From Anoplolepis gracilipes (taxonomy: Eukaryota > Arthropoda > Insecta > Hymenoptera > Formicidae): a stretch of 64,000 bases of DNA. The notes under the pieces were generated by a model. That model ran no database searches. It saw only the letters and a program-made list of their open reading frames with translations, and had not been told where the DNA came from. Each line of letters starts with the position of its first letter. Within the stretch, counting starts at the first letter, position 1. The position numbers were made by a program, and so were the translations under genes. Below, piece by piece: positions 32,170-45,308 of the stretch. The stretch is taken from the NCBI RefSeq assembly GCF_047496725.1, contig NC_132984.1, positions 6,338,001 through 6,402,000 on the forward strand. The letters run 5' to 3'.

Positions 32170-34330
32170 GAAAATAATTTCTTATTTGAATGGTAAAAGT
32201 TGACAAAAACTTACATCTCACAGATTATTTTCATTTCATATATTATATATGAGGGAACATTTTTAAGTAATATACGTTTTGAAGTTTGTGGCGTTCTTTT
32301 TTGATCCCTAAAATGTGCGGTTTTAGAATATTATAAAAGTGATGAAAATATTTTTAGAAAACAGGTTTAGTTCCAATGACTTTAACCTTAACATTCATAT
32401 TCAATACTTTTATCAGAAAATAAAACCGATGGCTTAGTCCATGTTTATTTTATAATAAAGTATAATGTGATATAAGGTAAAGTAATGCGTCTTAAAGAAG
32501 CCGTTATTGAATAGAATGCTCGGCAGATTTCGTGTAATTAATTATCGCATCTTTCATTATCGCGTCTTTCATAATCGCCAATGAAGAAGTACGTGTGTTT
32601 GTCAAGTTTGCGCGCGTGCTGAATTAAATTATAATAAATTGATTTAAACTGTTTCGAGATGTTTTACATTTCGGTTCCTCTCACACAGTCAAATACAAAT
32701 GGTTAATGTGGTGTTAATCGAATGCGAGGTTACAGTATATTACTTAGGAATGTAATCTCTATAAAATATATGTCAAAATGAAAATAATCCATGACATATA
32801 CATCTTTATAAACGTTTAACTTAATATCTTCTAATGCATTTATAAATTTTTCCTCTCAACGTTGATGTTATAATAAAAAATATATTTTTTATTGTTTTTA
32901 AACTTTTTTTCAGATGGATTACAAAAATGGTGTACTCGGGATATCCGATGATACAAAAATTATCATATGTCAAGCCAATTATTTAAGAGAAGATTAATCA
33001 ATATATAATTTCTATAATTAATAATTGTTGTATAGATATATTGTTTTAAAATAGAATAAAAAAATCAGGTTAGGTTACAAATGTAATGGAACAATTTAAA
33101 AGATTATGCGGCTTTCCCAATGTAATCGGAGAAATGATTTTGGATAGGAATTTATATGCGGAAAATGCAAGATTGTAGAAAAGATTTCTTTTAAGATAAC
33201 TCTTACACTTATTTTATTTATATTAATTAATAATATTGTATATTTGCACATCGCACAGCAATTATTTCTGATCGATAATATTAAACAAATTAGTCTCTCT
33301 CTCTATTTTAATAATTAGTTAGGACTTAAATAAATAGAAACAAATTCATAGTTTAGATATCCGCGTAAATTTCGATGAGCTGTTACATGGGGTGAAATAT
33401 AATACATAATAAAACAGCATATATAATACATATTAAAACAGATACATATAATATTTCTTTTTTCTAAAATTTTATAAACTATGGTAAATTTTAAGTATAT
33501 CTTATTTAAATAAAAAAACACAAGAATAGATTACACGCATTAAACCACATGTTATTTATTAAATAATAATAAGTACTTATTACTATTTATGTACGCACAT
33601 GTGTGTGTATATATACACATAATATTATACATATATACATTTGTGGTTTATTTATTGCGCATAATTTACATGTTGCAATACTTAATAATTCTGATAAATA
33701 TTATCACGTAATTTAATTTTTTTTCTCTTGTAAAATTGTATTTATAATAATCACATCAATTTTTATACATTTTTGTTTTTTTTTAAATATACATTTATCT
33801 TATATTTCTAAACACTAACTTTAATCATTATTGATTATCCCATATCCCTCTCCCTCCTTTAAACAATTTTTGATGAAGTAATATTTCATAATTTAAGGAA
33901 TGAAAAAAAAAAAATACGTTTTAAATCAGTATGACTTATATTACAAAATCATACCAAATAAGTAATAAATTAAAATTAATATTCCATATAAAAAAAATTA
34001 TAATTGAATAAACCAGTTAAAATCTACACCAGAAGAATCTTTTAATTTATCAGTTGACTTGGTACAAATTGACTTCAATCTTTCACGGCCGTTTGTGACA
34101 GATATTCCAGAGGGAAATCCGCGACGTTCCGTCTATGAAGAAGAACGAAAGCGTCTAGTGACCGTTTTTTCGATTATCTTATGAGTCAATTCCCTTCTAT
34201 TCTATATCCTTCTCTCAAAGACTCATTTATCATAGGTTCTGATCCCGTGAATTTTACACGCGGTCCTGACGGAGAGCTATCCTAATACCATTATTCCATG
34301 GTATATCTCAGGACGAGTTTTATAGTTTTA
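32170..34330. other. AT-rich stretch without a recognisable gene
   Basis: No supported gene. Long AT-rich tracts, short poly-A runs and no clear repeat. Confidence 0.45.
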
Positions 34331-34335
34331 TAATT

Positions 34336-34622
34336 ATGATGAGTGCTAATTTAGAATATGAAAAAGATGATATAAATAATAACTATAAACCTAGTTCAAA
34401 TAGTGATATAACAAATTATAACATTGAAATAGAGAGTGATAAACAAAATAAAAGTGATAATAAGGGGTTCAAGAGGTTCAATTTCCTTATCAAAAAGGGA
34501 CCACCAAGCAAACGGCCTACTGACCTAGTAAAAGCGACCTTCAAGGTTGTTGACAGACCCTGGGTTTTGCACAGTTTGTTCGAGTCGAAAGCGCTCGAGA
34601 TAATAAGCGCGATTCAACAAGG
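34336..34622 (+). CDS. Unrecognised open exon (95 codons), partly LTR-related
   Basis: From ATG 34336 an open frame runs to a good donor (GGGTAAGT at 34621). The first 45 residues are Asn/Asp/Ser-rich and low complexity; the rest (FLIKKGPPSKRPTDLVKATF and RPWVLHSLFESKALEIISAI) has mixed composition. I do not recognise it. Two downstream segments could be its last exon in phase (36054-36114 and 36438-36504). However, from about 34455 onward the DNA aligns at roughly 60% with the last 230 bp of the LTR-like element at 40284-42013, so the frame may be chance within a retroelement remnant, or an LTR-derived exon. Confidence 0.3.
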
Positions 34623-34673
34623 GTAAGTAACGTCCTTCTACCGACTAATCCTTTCTCGAGTGTAGACGTAACA
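34455..34673. repeat. Terminal fragment related to the LTR at 40.3-42.0 kb
   Basis: Shared blocks in the same order include TAATAAGG, CAATTTCCTT followed by CAAAAAGG, AGCGA..TTCA..GTTGAC, TTCGAGTCGAAA and the end TAATCCTTTC ... GACGTAACA. The end GACGTAACA matches the terminus of the complete copy. The left end of this copy cannot be found. Confidence 0.5.
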
Positions 34674-34783
34674 CATTTACGAAATTTACTTTTATATTTT
34701 TTTCATAAGTTTACAAAATTATAGAGAATTGAAAACATTAATTGCATTGCTTTCTTCGCATTTTTGCGGGAGATCGTACTTAT

Positions 34784-34907
<124 letters not shown>

Positions 34908-34949
34908 CTGTGTGTGCACGTGTGTATTTGTGTGTGTATGTATGGTGTA

Positions 34950-37130
34950 AATTAAAAAAATTTTGAAATATTTAACTCAAATATACATACATACACAAAA
35001 CACAGCATATGCTCATATGTATATCAGTATTTTATATATGCGTAATTTAAAAAAATATATTTAATATATTTTTAAACAATTACTTACCAAAAATAAAAAA
35101 AAAGTCTATCCAGAAAATTATTATAAAAGAAAGTATAAGTAATAGAAAGTAATAAGATTGTATAATGCATATTTTAATTTTTTAAATAAATAATTGCAGA
35201 AAAAAGTTGCTACAATATATAAATATGTTATTGCTTAAATCTGTCTTTTTTACATAAATAATGATATAAAAAGTAGAAATTATAAACACTATAAAATTTA
35301 TTTTATTTTTTTAGTATATATATGTATGTATTACGTTTAAATATCTAAGTTGTTATATTTAACACATAATACGATTGTGCACTTTATAAATATATATTTG
35401 TCTATATATATTTTAATTTGTTTATAAATTTGCATAAAGAGCTCAGTTCCTTTAAGCTAAAAATTATTCTTTTTGTAGATAACTCCTTTCGTAATCGTAA
35501 GTAATAGTGTTACGTTGCGAAAAACAATCTTGTATGTATGTTACGTATATATTTTTTAAAAGAGACCGAAATTTTTTAAGTCTTAAATCACTAATTTTAA
35601 GAATAGTAAATTTTTACACTTTTGAGCGAAAAGTAACAAATATTTTAGTTTTCGACCGCTCGCCATTATTATTTGTTTTTAATATCTTTGTTTGAAAGTT
35701 TCATTCTCTTCCTTTTTATCATCTAAAATTACAATTTATAAGTATTATAAAATTACAAATTTTCTTGTACAATATAATTATTTAGCCAATTATTGCAAAC
35801 ATTATTACTTACGTGCAGTTTAGACATCGAGTAAATGCACAATGCATTTCACGTTATCGAGTTATAAAGTTTTTGATAAATATTACAATTTTTTATTGTA
35901 TTTATTTGTGATTTAATAATTTCAAACACGTCATCCTGCTCGTCATGTCACACTTAACAAAATTAACATGACAAAATATACTGTATAGTGTACGCAATGT
36001 TTTATAAAATAATGTTACATCGCTGCTACCTTTGTTACATCGCTGCTTTTTAGTTATAAAGAATCAAATTCTAATTCAAGCGAGACTATTGTCAATGAAA
36101 GTAAAAATAGTTAAATGAATTTTTCGACAGCTTGTGTTCAGTATAGAGTGTGTTAAATAGATATATGCGTTTGCAGAATAAAATCTTATTAAAAATAATG
36201 CTGATACTTATCATAGTAATAACATTAAGATTTAATAACTAAATGTAAAGTGTATATAATTATACGCATAATTTTAATAATATATTTGAAGCCGCCAAAG
36301 ATACTTCCAATTGAAATATTCTCCGTCGTGAACTCATTCATTGTACGCAAACGAGAGAATAATTTTTGTTGCGGGTCATTTGAACACTGTTGTAATCATC
36401 CATACTGTCATTATGCATATTTGATTATCGTTTGCAGGATAAATCTGGACGATTCACACAATAGTAAAGTAGAATCAGCTCAGAGTACATCAAACGGATG
36501 CTGATTCGGAAAGAATCGTCCTCTGTCCATCACTTGGATTGTAAACTTTTAAATTTAATCCATGTAAATATTAGCGTTACCAATGTTATCAAAAGTTGTC
36601 TAGCAATGTAAAAGTTGACTATTTAAGTTGATTGCTGGATTCGTTGATCATATTTTACTTGGGTATTCCGTTGAATACAGTCGCAGAGATCTCGGCGAGA
36701 CACAACGTCGAAAATGCTGTCAAAAATATAGTCAGAGATTATTTCCAAATTAACGCAAATTAACCATTCTGAGGCAGACAAAGACAGCAATAAAAATCTT
36801 CTATCTTGTGTCCACATTGGCAATGCAGTGATACACAGTACAGTGTAGACTATTCCAGATTTGCAGGAAGAGTCTCGACGATGTGATTCGAAGATCAAAT
36901 GGAAAATTGCTCATCAATCTCTAATGATGAATGTCTGCTATGAAAAACAGAGGTTGTTCTGTGCAGCCAATTATGTTTTTCAATAGCCACACGAGTCTAC
37001 GTAAACTCGCATTGCAACAGCTTGCGCAGAGACGATCCTTAAAAGATGTGATTTACAGAATTTTCTTTGCTAAATAAATAATCCGTGCATCTAAAAATGT
37101 CCACTGGATCTGTTAATTACATAAGTCTTC
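34950..37130. other. AT-rich stretch with only speculative exons
   Basis: Two short segments preceded by AG acceptors and ended by stops (36054-36114 and 36438-36504) are in phase with the open exon at 34336-34622; both encode Ser/Asn-rich tails. Nothing else is supported here. Confidence 0.35.
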
Positions 37131-37139
37131 CGTATAGAT

Positions 37140-37800
37140 GTTAAACTTAGTTTTCGCCAGTTTTCTGTTGTATAAAAAATGCAAAATATTTTTCATCGTT
37201 TTCTATTATTTTTTACCATCTTTCTGATAAAAGTTGGATTTTACGACGACAAAATGAGTTGTTTTTTGAAGCAAGCCATCCATCCACCCATTTTTGAACT
37301 TCTTTGTAATTGGAGAAGTGTGTATCGGCGAGCGCGTGTTGCATCGATCGGAAAAAGTAATCCGATGGAGCCAAATCTGGAGAATAGGCTGGGTGCGAAA
37401 GAACTTGCCATTCGAGCTCCAATAGTGTTTCTTTCACGGTTCTTGCAAAATGTGGTTGTGCGTTGTCGTGCAAAAGAATTACTTTGCACCGATTATTGGC
37501 TACTGATGGCCTTTTTCGCATCAATTCATCATTCAATTGGTGTAATTATTGTTGATAGCCGTCAGCCGTGACTGTTTCATTCAGTTGCAGTAGCTCGTAA
37601 TAAAGCACGCCTTCCTGGTCCCACCAGAGCAAAATTTTATATGAATATTCCGTTTTGGCGTTAATGTGAATGATTGACCGGAGTCCATGATTTTTTTCAC
37701 TTGGGATTATCAAAAAAAAAACCACTTTTAATCACCAGTTACAATGCGCTACAAAAATCTCTTTTCTTCTTAAATAGATGACCTTGAATTTAACAAAGCA
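37140..37800 (-). pseudogene. mariner transposase fragment (DD34D)
   Basis: The reverse strand encodes the C-terminal half of a mariner transposase. Upstream of 37560 a broken frame gives ILLWWDQEGVLYYELL. The open part (37536-37213) gives VILLHDNAQPHFARTVKETL, HPAYSPDLAPSDYFFRSMQH, and KEVQKWVDGWLASKN. The second and third catalytic aspartates are separated by exactly 34 residues (HDN to APSD), the mariner signature. The N-terminal half is missing, and the C-terminus (SERW, then KIIENDEKYF) is broken by a stop near 37210. It is an old, truncated copy. Confidence 0.9.
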
Positions 37801-39090
37801 TGATCAATTACAAATGAGTAAACACATCTTGATCAAATTCGGATTATGTGCGCTATTAGCTTGATGAAAAGAATAACAGCTTAGCTTCAAATAGTATAGT
37901 AACATTTGTTTGATGCGTTACCTTGGTCCTCATAAGCAGTAAGGATATAAGCAGTTAGGCGTTTTTTTATTCTTAATCTCTGAGATATATTATGCTTGGC
38001 ATAATCTCACTCATCAATAAGGAAGCATCAGTAAATTGTGGAGCTTCAGCCGACATCTTACAGTTTGAGTGTCAAACTATCGAAGCACATAAACACATTC
38101 TAGAAATAAAAATTTCTCTTCGATACAACTTGTCCAAGCTTTTTTTTCAGTTGTATCGGACGCTTGATCTCAATAAATGTTTCAATACAACTGTTGCAAT
38201 CAAGTTAATTAAATGAGACTCTTTGCATGAATTGCTACCGATATTAACCATCCTAGAGAACCAACCAATCATCTGCAAAATTGAGCGCTTGATTATTAAA
38301 CTAACTCGGCTTGATTTTGCGTGAGAAAATATCCTTGTATAAATATCTAGTCATTAGATATTCAGCGTAGATTGATTGAAATCCTTCCAGACATAAAGAT
38401 CAAACTGCAGTCAATGTAACTGTTGTTGAATCATCTGAAGTGCCGGTAGTAAATCAGCAATGCACTTAGTAACATCACTGCTCCGCTTCCTTGCCAGCTG
38501 TCGCATCGAATGGTCAGCAATCGAAAATATAAGTTTGTAAGTTATATTCAACTAATATTTATGCATGTCCTCCTTGTTATTATATCTTCACAATACTTGC
38601 TACAAGTCGCGATTGTGTGGATGCATCACGATCTAATGATACACCTTCTCGGTGTCAGTCAATGATAATCATCAAGTACTTGTGGAACCATTATCGAAGA
38701 AGTTGTTACATATTGCGTACCAGAAATAAAAAATTTTTATTGAGTAATTTACTCAATAAAATAAGTCAAGACATACAATATTAAAAAAAAGAAAACGATA
38801 GAGTATAATATAATTAGATATACTATATTAAACAAAAAAATTAATGCAACAAAATTTGTTGTAATAAATTTCTTGTAATCATGTAATCAATTTTCATGTT
38901 ATCATTCATTTTATTGTTTTGTAATATATGTAATAATTATGTAATATATGTGTATAGTAGTGTTATGTTTTATCACATTAAATTTTTTGTTTACTGTTAA
39001 TTACTTTAATTGTCTTCATCTTTATTCATATATATTATTCATATATATGTTTTCAAAAATTATCTAGCTAAAAATATCTTAGATTATATT
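37801..39090. other. AT-rich stretch without a recognisable gene
   Basis: A 74-codon open frame at 37992-38216 is unrecognised and has no supporting features. No clear repeats. Confidence 0.45.
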
Positions 39091-39093
39091 TTG

Positions 39094-39099
39094 TGAATG

Positions 39100-39145
<46 letters not shown>

Positions 39146-39221
39146 GAATATTATGTATAAGAAATATATATACATAAATGTTTTAAAGTAAAATACACAA
39201 TCATATTATACACATTATTAT

Positions 39222-39263
<42 letters not shown>

Positions 39264-39338
39264 AATATTATGTATAAGAAATATATATACATAAATGTTT
39301 TAAAGTAAAATACACAATCATATTATACACATTATTAG

Positions 39339-39404
<66 letters not shown>

Positions 39405-39500
39405 TATTATGTATAAGAAATATATATACATAAATGTTTTAAAGTAAAATACACAATCATATTATACGCATTATTAGATTATATATATAATCTAAATACA
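39094..39500. repeat. Composite tandem array: TA runs plus a 70-bp block, three units
   Basis: The block GAATATTATGTATAAGAAAT ... GTTTTAAAGTAAAATACACA starts near 39146, 39261 and 39402, each time preceded by a TA run of varying length. Unit spacing of 115 and 141 bp differs because the TA tract expanded or contracted. Confidence 0.9.
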
Positions 39501-40283
39501 TAATATAATAAATATAATATAACATAGCATAATATTATAATAATATACTACTTATTCTCAATTAACGCATTTTCTTCATATCATTACTTTTATAGAAAAA
39601 AAATCAGGTTTAAGCAATAACGTATACATTGAGGCAACGCTTGTTTGTATAACTATACACATTGTAGAGGTAGATTGCGAGAGAAATACTTTCATTATTC
39701 TAATTGTGTGAAGAATTTCTTCAAAACATTACTAAAAATTTGAACTATTTATAATATGAATAAAACTGATTGTGAGTTGATAAATTATAATTGAGGTAGT
39801 TGAATTTTTGTAAATGTTATTATCATTTTAATATTAATAATTTTATAATATTAATTTTGAATATATTTCCTCAATATACTAAAACAACACATAAAAATCC
39901 AAAGTCCTATATATATGTATATGTATATGTATATACCATTTATAGTTGAGCTAAAAAATCCAGTGACTGTTAAGCAAAATCAGCCAAAAAATACACAAAC
40001 TTTGCCGCTTCTGTCGTATATTAATGCGAGCTGTATAATATATATAACATACATGCTTATTTCTTGCTTCAGGCGCTTATAACATATAGCAAATAAATAT
40101 ATTATACGTAACCGTAAGAAAAAATGCATGCTTAAGCTTTTTATGTTTGTAGTTAGTAAAATATCTTATTTCATAACCCATGTTGTAAAAATTTTTAATT
40201 TATTTTTTTTTAAATACAGAAATATTTCTGAAAAATTTCTAAAATATTTTTTATAAAATTTCAAGAAAAATTTTCAATATATT

Positions 40284-42013
40284 TGTTACGTCGTCTCGAC
40301 TGCACGATTCCTTCCTTCCACGGAACTTTAACACTAACTGTCTACACTGCGACACTCACTAGGGCATACTGTCTCAACGACTCTCGCGGTAACAATTTGT
40401 CGTAGTAACAACTGAGAGCGCGATAACAATTTGTTATCATAAAAAACGGAAAGGGACAGTACGACTCTAATCTATTAGAAAATTATAATAATACACTTAA
40501 TATCAAAGTCCAAGTCCTCTCACAAAATCATAAGCGTGCGATAACAACTTGTTATCATAAAAAAACGGAAAAAGGCAGTACGACTCTAATCTATTGGAAA
40601 ATGATAATAATGCACTTAATACCTAAGTCTAATTCCTCTCACAAAATCATGAAAGACATCCTTTTCCATATGATTTCCAAATGCACCAGAAGCACCTAAA
40701 AAAACAGGAAACGGGTTCCTGACAACGTTAGAAGAGTTTCTAATCGATAGAACTATCAGCAGAGAACACAGAAAATAATATGATTCAGAACTACATGAGC
40801 AATAATCTTGCTCCAAAAACCATATAAAAGAAAGGTTTTGGAAGAAAACACACAAGCTCTTTCACCAGTCTACATTAACCAGTCATTCTGTGAAGTGAAC
40901 GACAAAAGTTTAACAGTGAACCACCAGGACCGGCAAATCCACAGCAACACTCCGACAATAATTGGACCACGGAGGATTTTCCATATTATTTACTCTTCCT
41001 CTTGTTCCGCTCCGTTTCTTTTTCTTCCCTCATTTACTTATTATTACGTGTATTTAAATTGCATAGTGCCCAAACCAATAATTCGCCGGTCGTTACGCCT
41101 TAAGGAGCGGAAATATTTAAACCGTTGGAAGCAATCAGTACTGCCTAGGCGTCGTTCCCCCTGACTTGTCAAACTATCAAAAAGGACTAATAAATCGGAA
41201 CCCTTCCGCCCGTGAATACGAAAAATTCCCCGTCGAACACCTTCTCCTTCGCAACCTCCATCACTCCAACGTTTGCCATCATTAACATCCATATCCTCAG
41301 AAGACCTCTGGAATATCATCACGAAAGTATTCGAAGACTTTCACCTTCCGACATACCCTTAAAGAATCTCCAATGTCTCCTTCGCCTATACACACACTTG
41401 TACACTTCTTCATTTTGCATTTCTTTTCTTTATATTTATTTTCTTATTAATAAGATCATTGTAAACTTCCAATCAGAATTAAAATTTAATAGTAGAATCT
41501 CTCTCCCCTCTCTATTCTGATTGACGTCCTCCGCACTAATTTAACACTCGCGATTAAAACATACACGCACACAACCACACGTACTCACGCGACATAAAAT
41601 AGAAAATGATTGTAAATTAATAACAAACACATGTAAGCACATGTATATTATATACACATATTTATAACCAAACTTAGCAATAATTTTATGTAATATACTT
41701 TTAAAAACTATGAATAAATTTATGTAAAATTAAACTCAATTCTCTCAGTGACTTCTAACTCCTCAATCAGTTGAAAGATCGCACTTGGTCTTATCTCGCG
41801 TAATAAGGATTAATTTCCTTTACCAAAAAGGACCTTTCGACGAATGTCCGAAACAACAACTAATAGCGATATTCATTATCGTTGACTTGTTTTTGGACCT
41901 GATAATTCGTTCGACTCGAAACCTACATTGCACGAAACCTGACTCGCACGGTTTCGAGAGCTTGCTGTTACGCCCTTCCTTTTAACTCATCCTTCCCGAG
42001 TCTGGACGTAACA
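40284..42013. mobile_element. Solo LTR or LTR-like element, 1.73 kb
   Basis: It starts TGTTACGTC and ends GACGTAACA, a perfect 9-bp inverted repeat with the TG...CA ends of LTRs. It is flanked by TATT on both sides (40280-40283 and 42014-42017), a 4-bp target duplication; the next base out also allows ATATT. It contains a 117-bp tandem duplication (GATAACAATTTGTTATCATA near 40419 and its variant near 40536). There is no gag or pol. A solo LTR produced by recombination is the simplest reading; a non-autonomous inverted-repeat transposon is the alternative. Confidence 0.65.
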
Positions 42014-42669
42014 TATTATATTAAGTGATTTTTGAAATATTTTTAACTTATTTTATGAAGTTACTGTTTCGAAGTACAAGATAACTAAATGACTTTATAA
42101 GCATGCAAAACCGAATGCTCGATCGAAAATAGAGCGCGGCGGCCTTTCTGCATGAGCAATTCTTATCGAAGTCTAGATAAAAAATATTTTACAAGGTGAC
42201 TATATACAAGGACGTTATGAGAAAAAAAAATCTTACCCAGATTCTTGCGGGAATTTCATCCCTGATCTACGGAGGGGATAGATGTAGCTGGGCAAAAGGG
42301 TGGTTCAGGGAGGCGGGCGCGTCAATTGATGTCGTATATTCGACAATCAGAGTAAAACATTGGTTCTCTCGGTGAGATTACCAACTAAGAAGGGACCATA
42401 TATTGAGCATTACTTGATCCAGGCTAACAAGCTAAGCTTGGAAACAAGCAGTATTCTGGTAGTCGGTAACTGAAGATTGAATTGAAGAAGAGCAGGCAGT
42501 CGCAGATCAAATTTCGAAAATAGAAATCAAACTTCCGCAATTAAAATGGACATATGTTGCAGCAAGATGAAGGTAATGATATATATATATGTATATACAC
42601 GATATTTTAAATAAATAATTTTATTAAAGAAAAAAATTTTTGCTTTTAGAATGAAACTCTGAAAACATT

Positions 42670-42878
42670 TTATTCCTCATTTAGAAATTCTCGAAATAAG
42701 TGGATCCATATTGGTCAGGAATTAAAAAATCACCCTACGACTGTAAAAGGCGCTGGAAGAGATTAACGATTTATAAAATAAGATCATGGACAAGACAGGC
42801 TACTTGAAGATCTACGAAAAAGTGAAGAGACGTGGGACATTATCGCTAAGAAAATGACAAGGACACTAAATGAATGTA
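42670..42878 (+). pseudogene. Myb/SANT-like gene fragment, copy A
   Basis: Reading across frame changes, the segment encodes FRNSRNKWIHIGQELKNHPT, a Trp-Lys-Arg core, and then DRLLEDLRKSEETWDIIAKK ending MTRTLNEC, resembling successive Myb-like repeats of the TTF1/DMTF1 type (W-x-I-G-x-x-L and W-x-x-I-A-x-x-M-x-R-x). Stops interrupt it. It is cut at its 3' end by the left end of the Tc1 element at a TA (42877-42878). Copy B lies 0.7 kb downstream. Confidence 0.5.
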
Positions 42879-43610
42879 CAGTCTGTTTGATAAGAGCGTG
42901 TACGGCAAAACTTTTTTCTAGAAATCGTTAGAGAGGGCATTTGAAAGTGAGCTGATAGCGGGACCCTTCTCCCAAGATGCTTTGTATAGAAATCTTTAGT
43001 TATCGTTTGACCTTGGTCACAGAAGCACATATCTCAACATGAGTGTCAAGTATGTATCACGTTACGAAGCCATGTTTCTATGTTTGCATCCGAAAGGACC
43101 AAAAATGTCGTACGGAGCGGCTGCTAAGTACATGAAAAAGTCTAAGGCATTTGTAAGTAAGTGGGTGAAACGCTATTCCGACGTCAAAAACGTTGATGAC
43201 CTGCCTGCTTGAGAGACTGTTTCTCAAAGCAGGGATTTGTGGCAATTTGCACATCTTCATAGAAAATTTGGACGCTGCCAAAATGGTCAAAATATATGAG
43301 AGGGCTTTATTACCATCTGCCCAAAGGTGGTTTACAAGGAAAAATGAAAATTGGCTACTGCAAGAGGAGAATGATCTAAAACATCGGAGTAGACTTTGTA
43401 CTGCGTGGAAACAAGAAAATGACGTTGACGGATTGGCCTTCACAGTCGCCAGATACAAATCAATAGAAAATGTTTGGGCGCTTATGAAGTTTAAGCTCCG
43501 AGGAAAGAAGATATGGACCGTCAAGCAGTTAGTTCGGCAGATTCGATTTATATGGAGGTCTTTGTCTAAAGAAGTTTATTCCTCATTTAGGAATTCTCGA
43601 AATAAGTGAG
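42879..43610 (+). mobile_element. Internally deleted Tc1-like element
   Basis: The left end CAGTCTGTTTGATAAGAG follows a TA target. A transposase frame from 43039 encodes the helix-turn-helix part (KMSYGAAAKYMKKSKAFVSK) and stops at 43210. A second frame (43193-43609) encodes the C-terminal part: LLPSAQRWFTRKNENWLLQE followed by ENDLKHRS (second catalytic Asp), then SIENVWALMKFKLRGK (third catalytic Glu) and WTVKQLVRQI. The central part with the first catalytic residue is deleted, and the right end is missing: the coding sequence runs straight into Myb-like copy B. Confidence 0.85.
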
Positions 43611-43822
43611 TCCATATTGGTCAGAAATTTAAAAAATTACCCTACGACTGCATGAGGCGCTGGAAAAGATTAACAATTTATAAAATAAGATCATGGAGTT
43701 CAGAATAAGACAGACTACTAGAAGATTTTCGAAAAAATGGAGAGACATGGGACACTATCGCCATGAAAATGACGAGGACAGTAAATAAATGTACAACTCG
43801 ATACGAATGGGAAGAATAACAA
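43577..43822 (+). pseudogene. Myb/SANT-like gene fragment, copy B
   Basis: A second copy of the fragment at 42670, continuing through the TA site where the Tc1 left end sits in copy A (AAATGTACAACTCGATACG). It encodes RLLEDFRKNGETWDTIAMKM and then TRTVNKCTTRYEWEE, with stops upstream. Because it is uninterrupted at the Tc1 target, it shows the pre-insertion sequence. Confidence 0.5.
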
Positions 43823-44039
43823 GTCTCCTTCCCATTTTTACACTGAAAATCAAATAATTCTTTATAAGTATCAAATTTATATTTAATATTTAATTATTTT
43901 ATATCCTTTATTTTTATTGTATTTTATTAGAATTTTAGCAGAATTGAATCGAAAGCCCATAGTCTTATTTCAATGATATATTCACCACTTATAAATTCAT
44001 AATTTTATTTTTCAAATAAACTAAAGCACAACTGTTGCT

Positions 44040-45165
44040 CACACAGTTGCATAATTTATGGAACCGACAGAAATTTTAATGAAAATATTTTAAACGCAAA
44101 CAAAAGTAATATCGATGGATATAAAAATATTAATTTAGTTAGCAATTCTTCTGAAATTAAACCAATACATTTTAATGATAAAGATATAAGTATTCGCAGA
44201 TATAAGTCGCAGAATAAAATTACATTAACAGATAAAATTGCTCATTGGATTATTAAAAATAATATCTTGCATAATTCTGCAAATAAATTATTATTAATAA
44301 TGAAATCAGAAAACTTGCTTGTTCCAAAAGATTGTAGAACATTGCAAAAAACTCCTTCATTATGTAATATTGTAAATGTGCCACCTGGTGTAGATATACA
44401 TTTAAGTATTGAAAAAGGCATAATTGAAAAGATGAAAAATACATTAACAGAGAATTTAGAAATTTTAACCGTTAACAATTAATATTGATGGCTTACCATT
44501 GAGCAAATCATCAAAGAGTCAATTTTGGCCTATTTTAATGTCAATTAATTTATTAGAAGTTTCAGAACTTTTTATTGTCGGTATTTATCATGGTATTTAT
44601 CATTAAAAAACCAGAATCGGTAATGGATTTTTTAAATTTATTTGTGAAAGAATATTAGTTTTTAAGAGATGGTATTACTATAAAGAATAAAGTTGTTAGG
44701 CCAATATTAAAAAAAATTATTTTTGAGGCACCTGCTACAGCATTTGTTCTATCAATAAAATCTCATACAGGGTATTTTGGCAATAAATGTACGCAAAAGG
44801 GTAAATATCTTAGACAAAATGACATTTCCAGAACTTGATGTCACATTAAGAACTAATAAAAATTTTGCTTTACATTCACAACAAGAACATCATAAAGGTT
44901 TTACTCCTTTAGAAAAGATATTGGTTTAGTTAGTAATGTGCCTCTCGATTATATGCATTTAGTATGCCTTGGTATTATGAAAACACTTATATTGTTTTGG
45001 ACTGGAAAAAAGGAAATAAGTCAATTAAAATTAAATGATCATGATATAAATTCAATATCAAAAACTATGAAAATTTTCCGAAAATATATCTCTCAGGAGT
45101 TTTATCGTCAATCAAGAGCTAAAAAAGATGTAGAACATTGGAAAACAACAGAATTTAGACAATTT
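44040..45165 (+). pseudogene. Transposase-like gene of unknown family, 5' part (broken)
   Basis: Across several frames this encodes a protein type common in arthropod and cnidarian genomes, usually labelled transposase domain-containing. Recognisable stretches in order are LLIMKSENLLVPKDCRTLQK (44310), INIDGLPLSKSSKSQFWPIL (44480), the KPESVMDFLNLFVKE and GITIKNKVVRPI region (44610-44730), KSHTGYFGNKCTQKGKYL (44758), MTFPELDVTLRTNK (44821), HHKGFTPLEKI (44890), DYMHLVCLGIMKTLILFW (44947) and KTTEFRQF at the end. At least four frameshifts and a TAG near 44655 make it a pseudogene. Coding stops at the LINE insertion and resumes at 54547. Confidence 0.75.
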
Positions 45166-45308
45166 CCAAAGTCCTTGTTTGTCTTCTCTAGAGGACGGTT
45201 GTGTTTTCTTTCCGCTCCGCAGACCGTTACCTGCTTAGGCAATTTTTTTTTTCTTTTTGAAGCAAAACGAAACTAAGTAAAAATTAAAAAAATTAAATAT
45301 TAATAATA

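Noticed and set aside
41044..41520. Overlapping frames of about 100 codons on both strands
   Set aside because: They lie inside the LTR-like element, have no recognisable motifs and overlap in opposite directions.
43078..43524. 148-codon minus-strand frame
   Set aside because: Antisense of the Tc1 transposase segments, which match the family on the plus strand.
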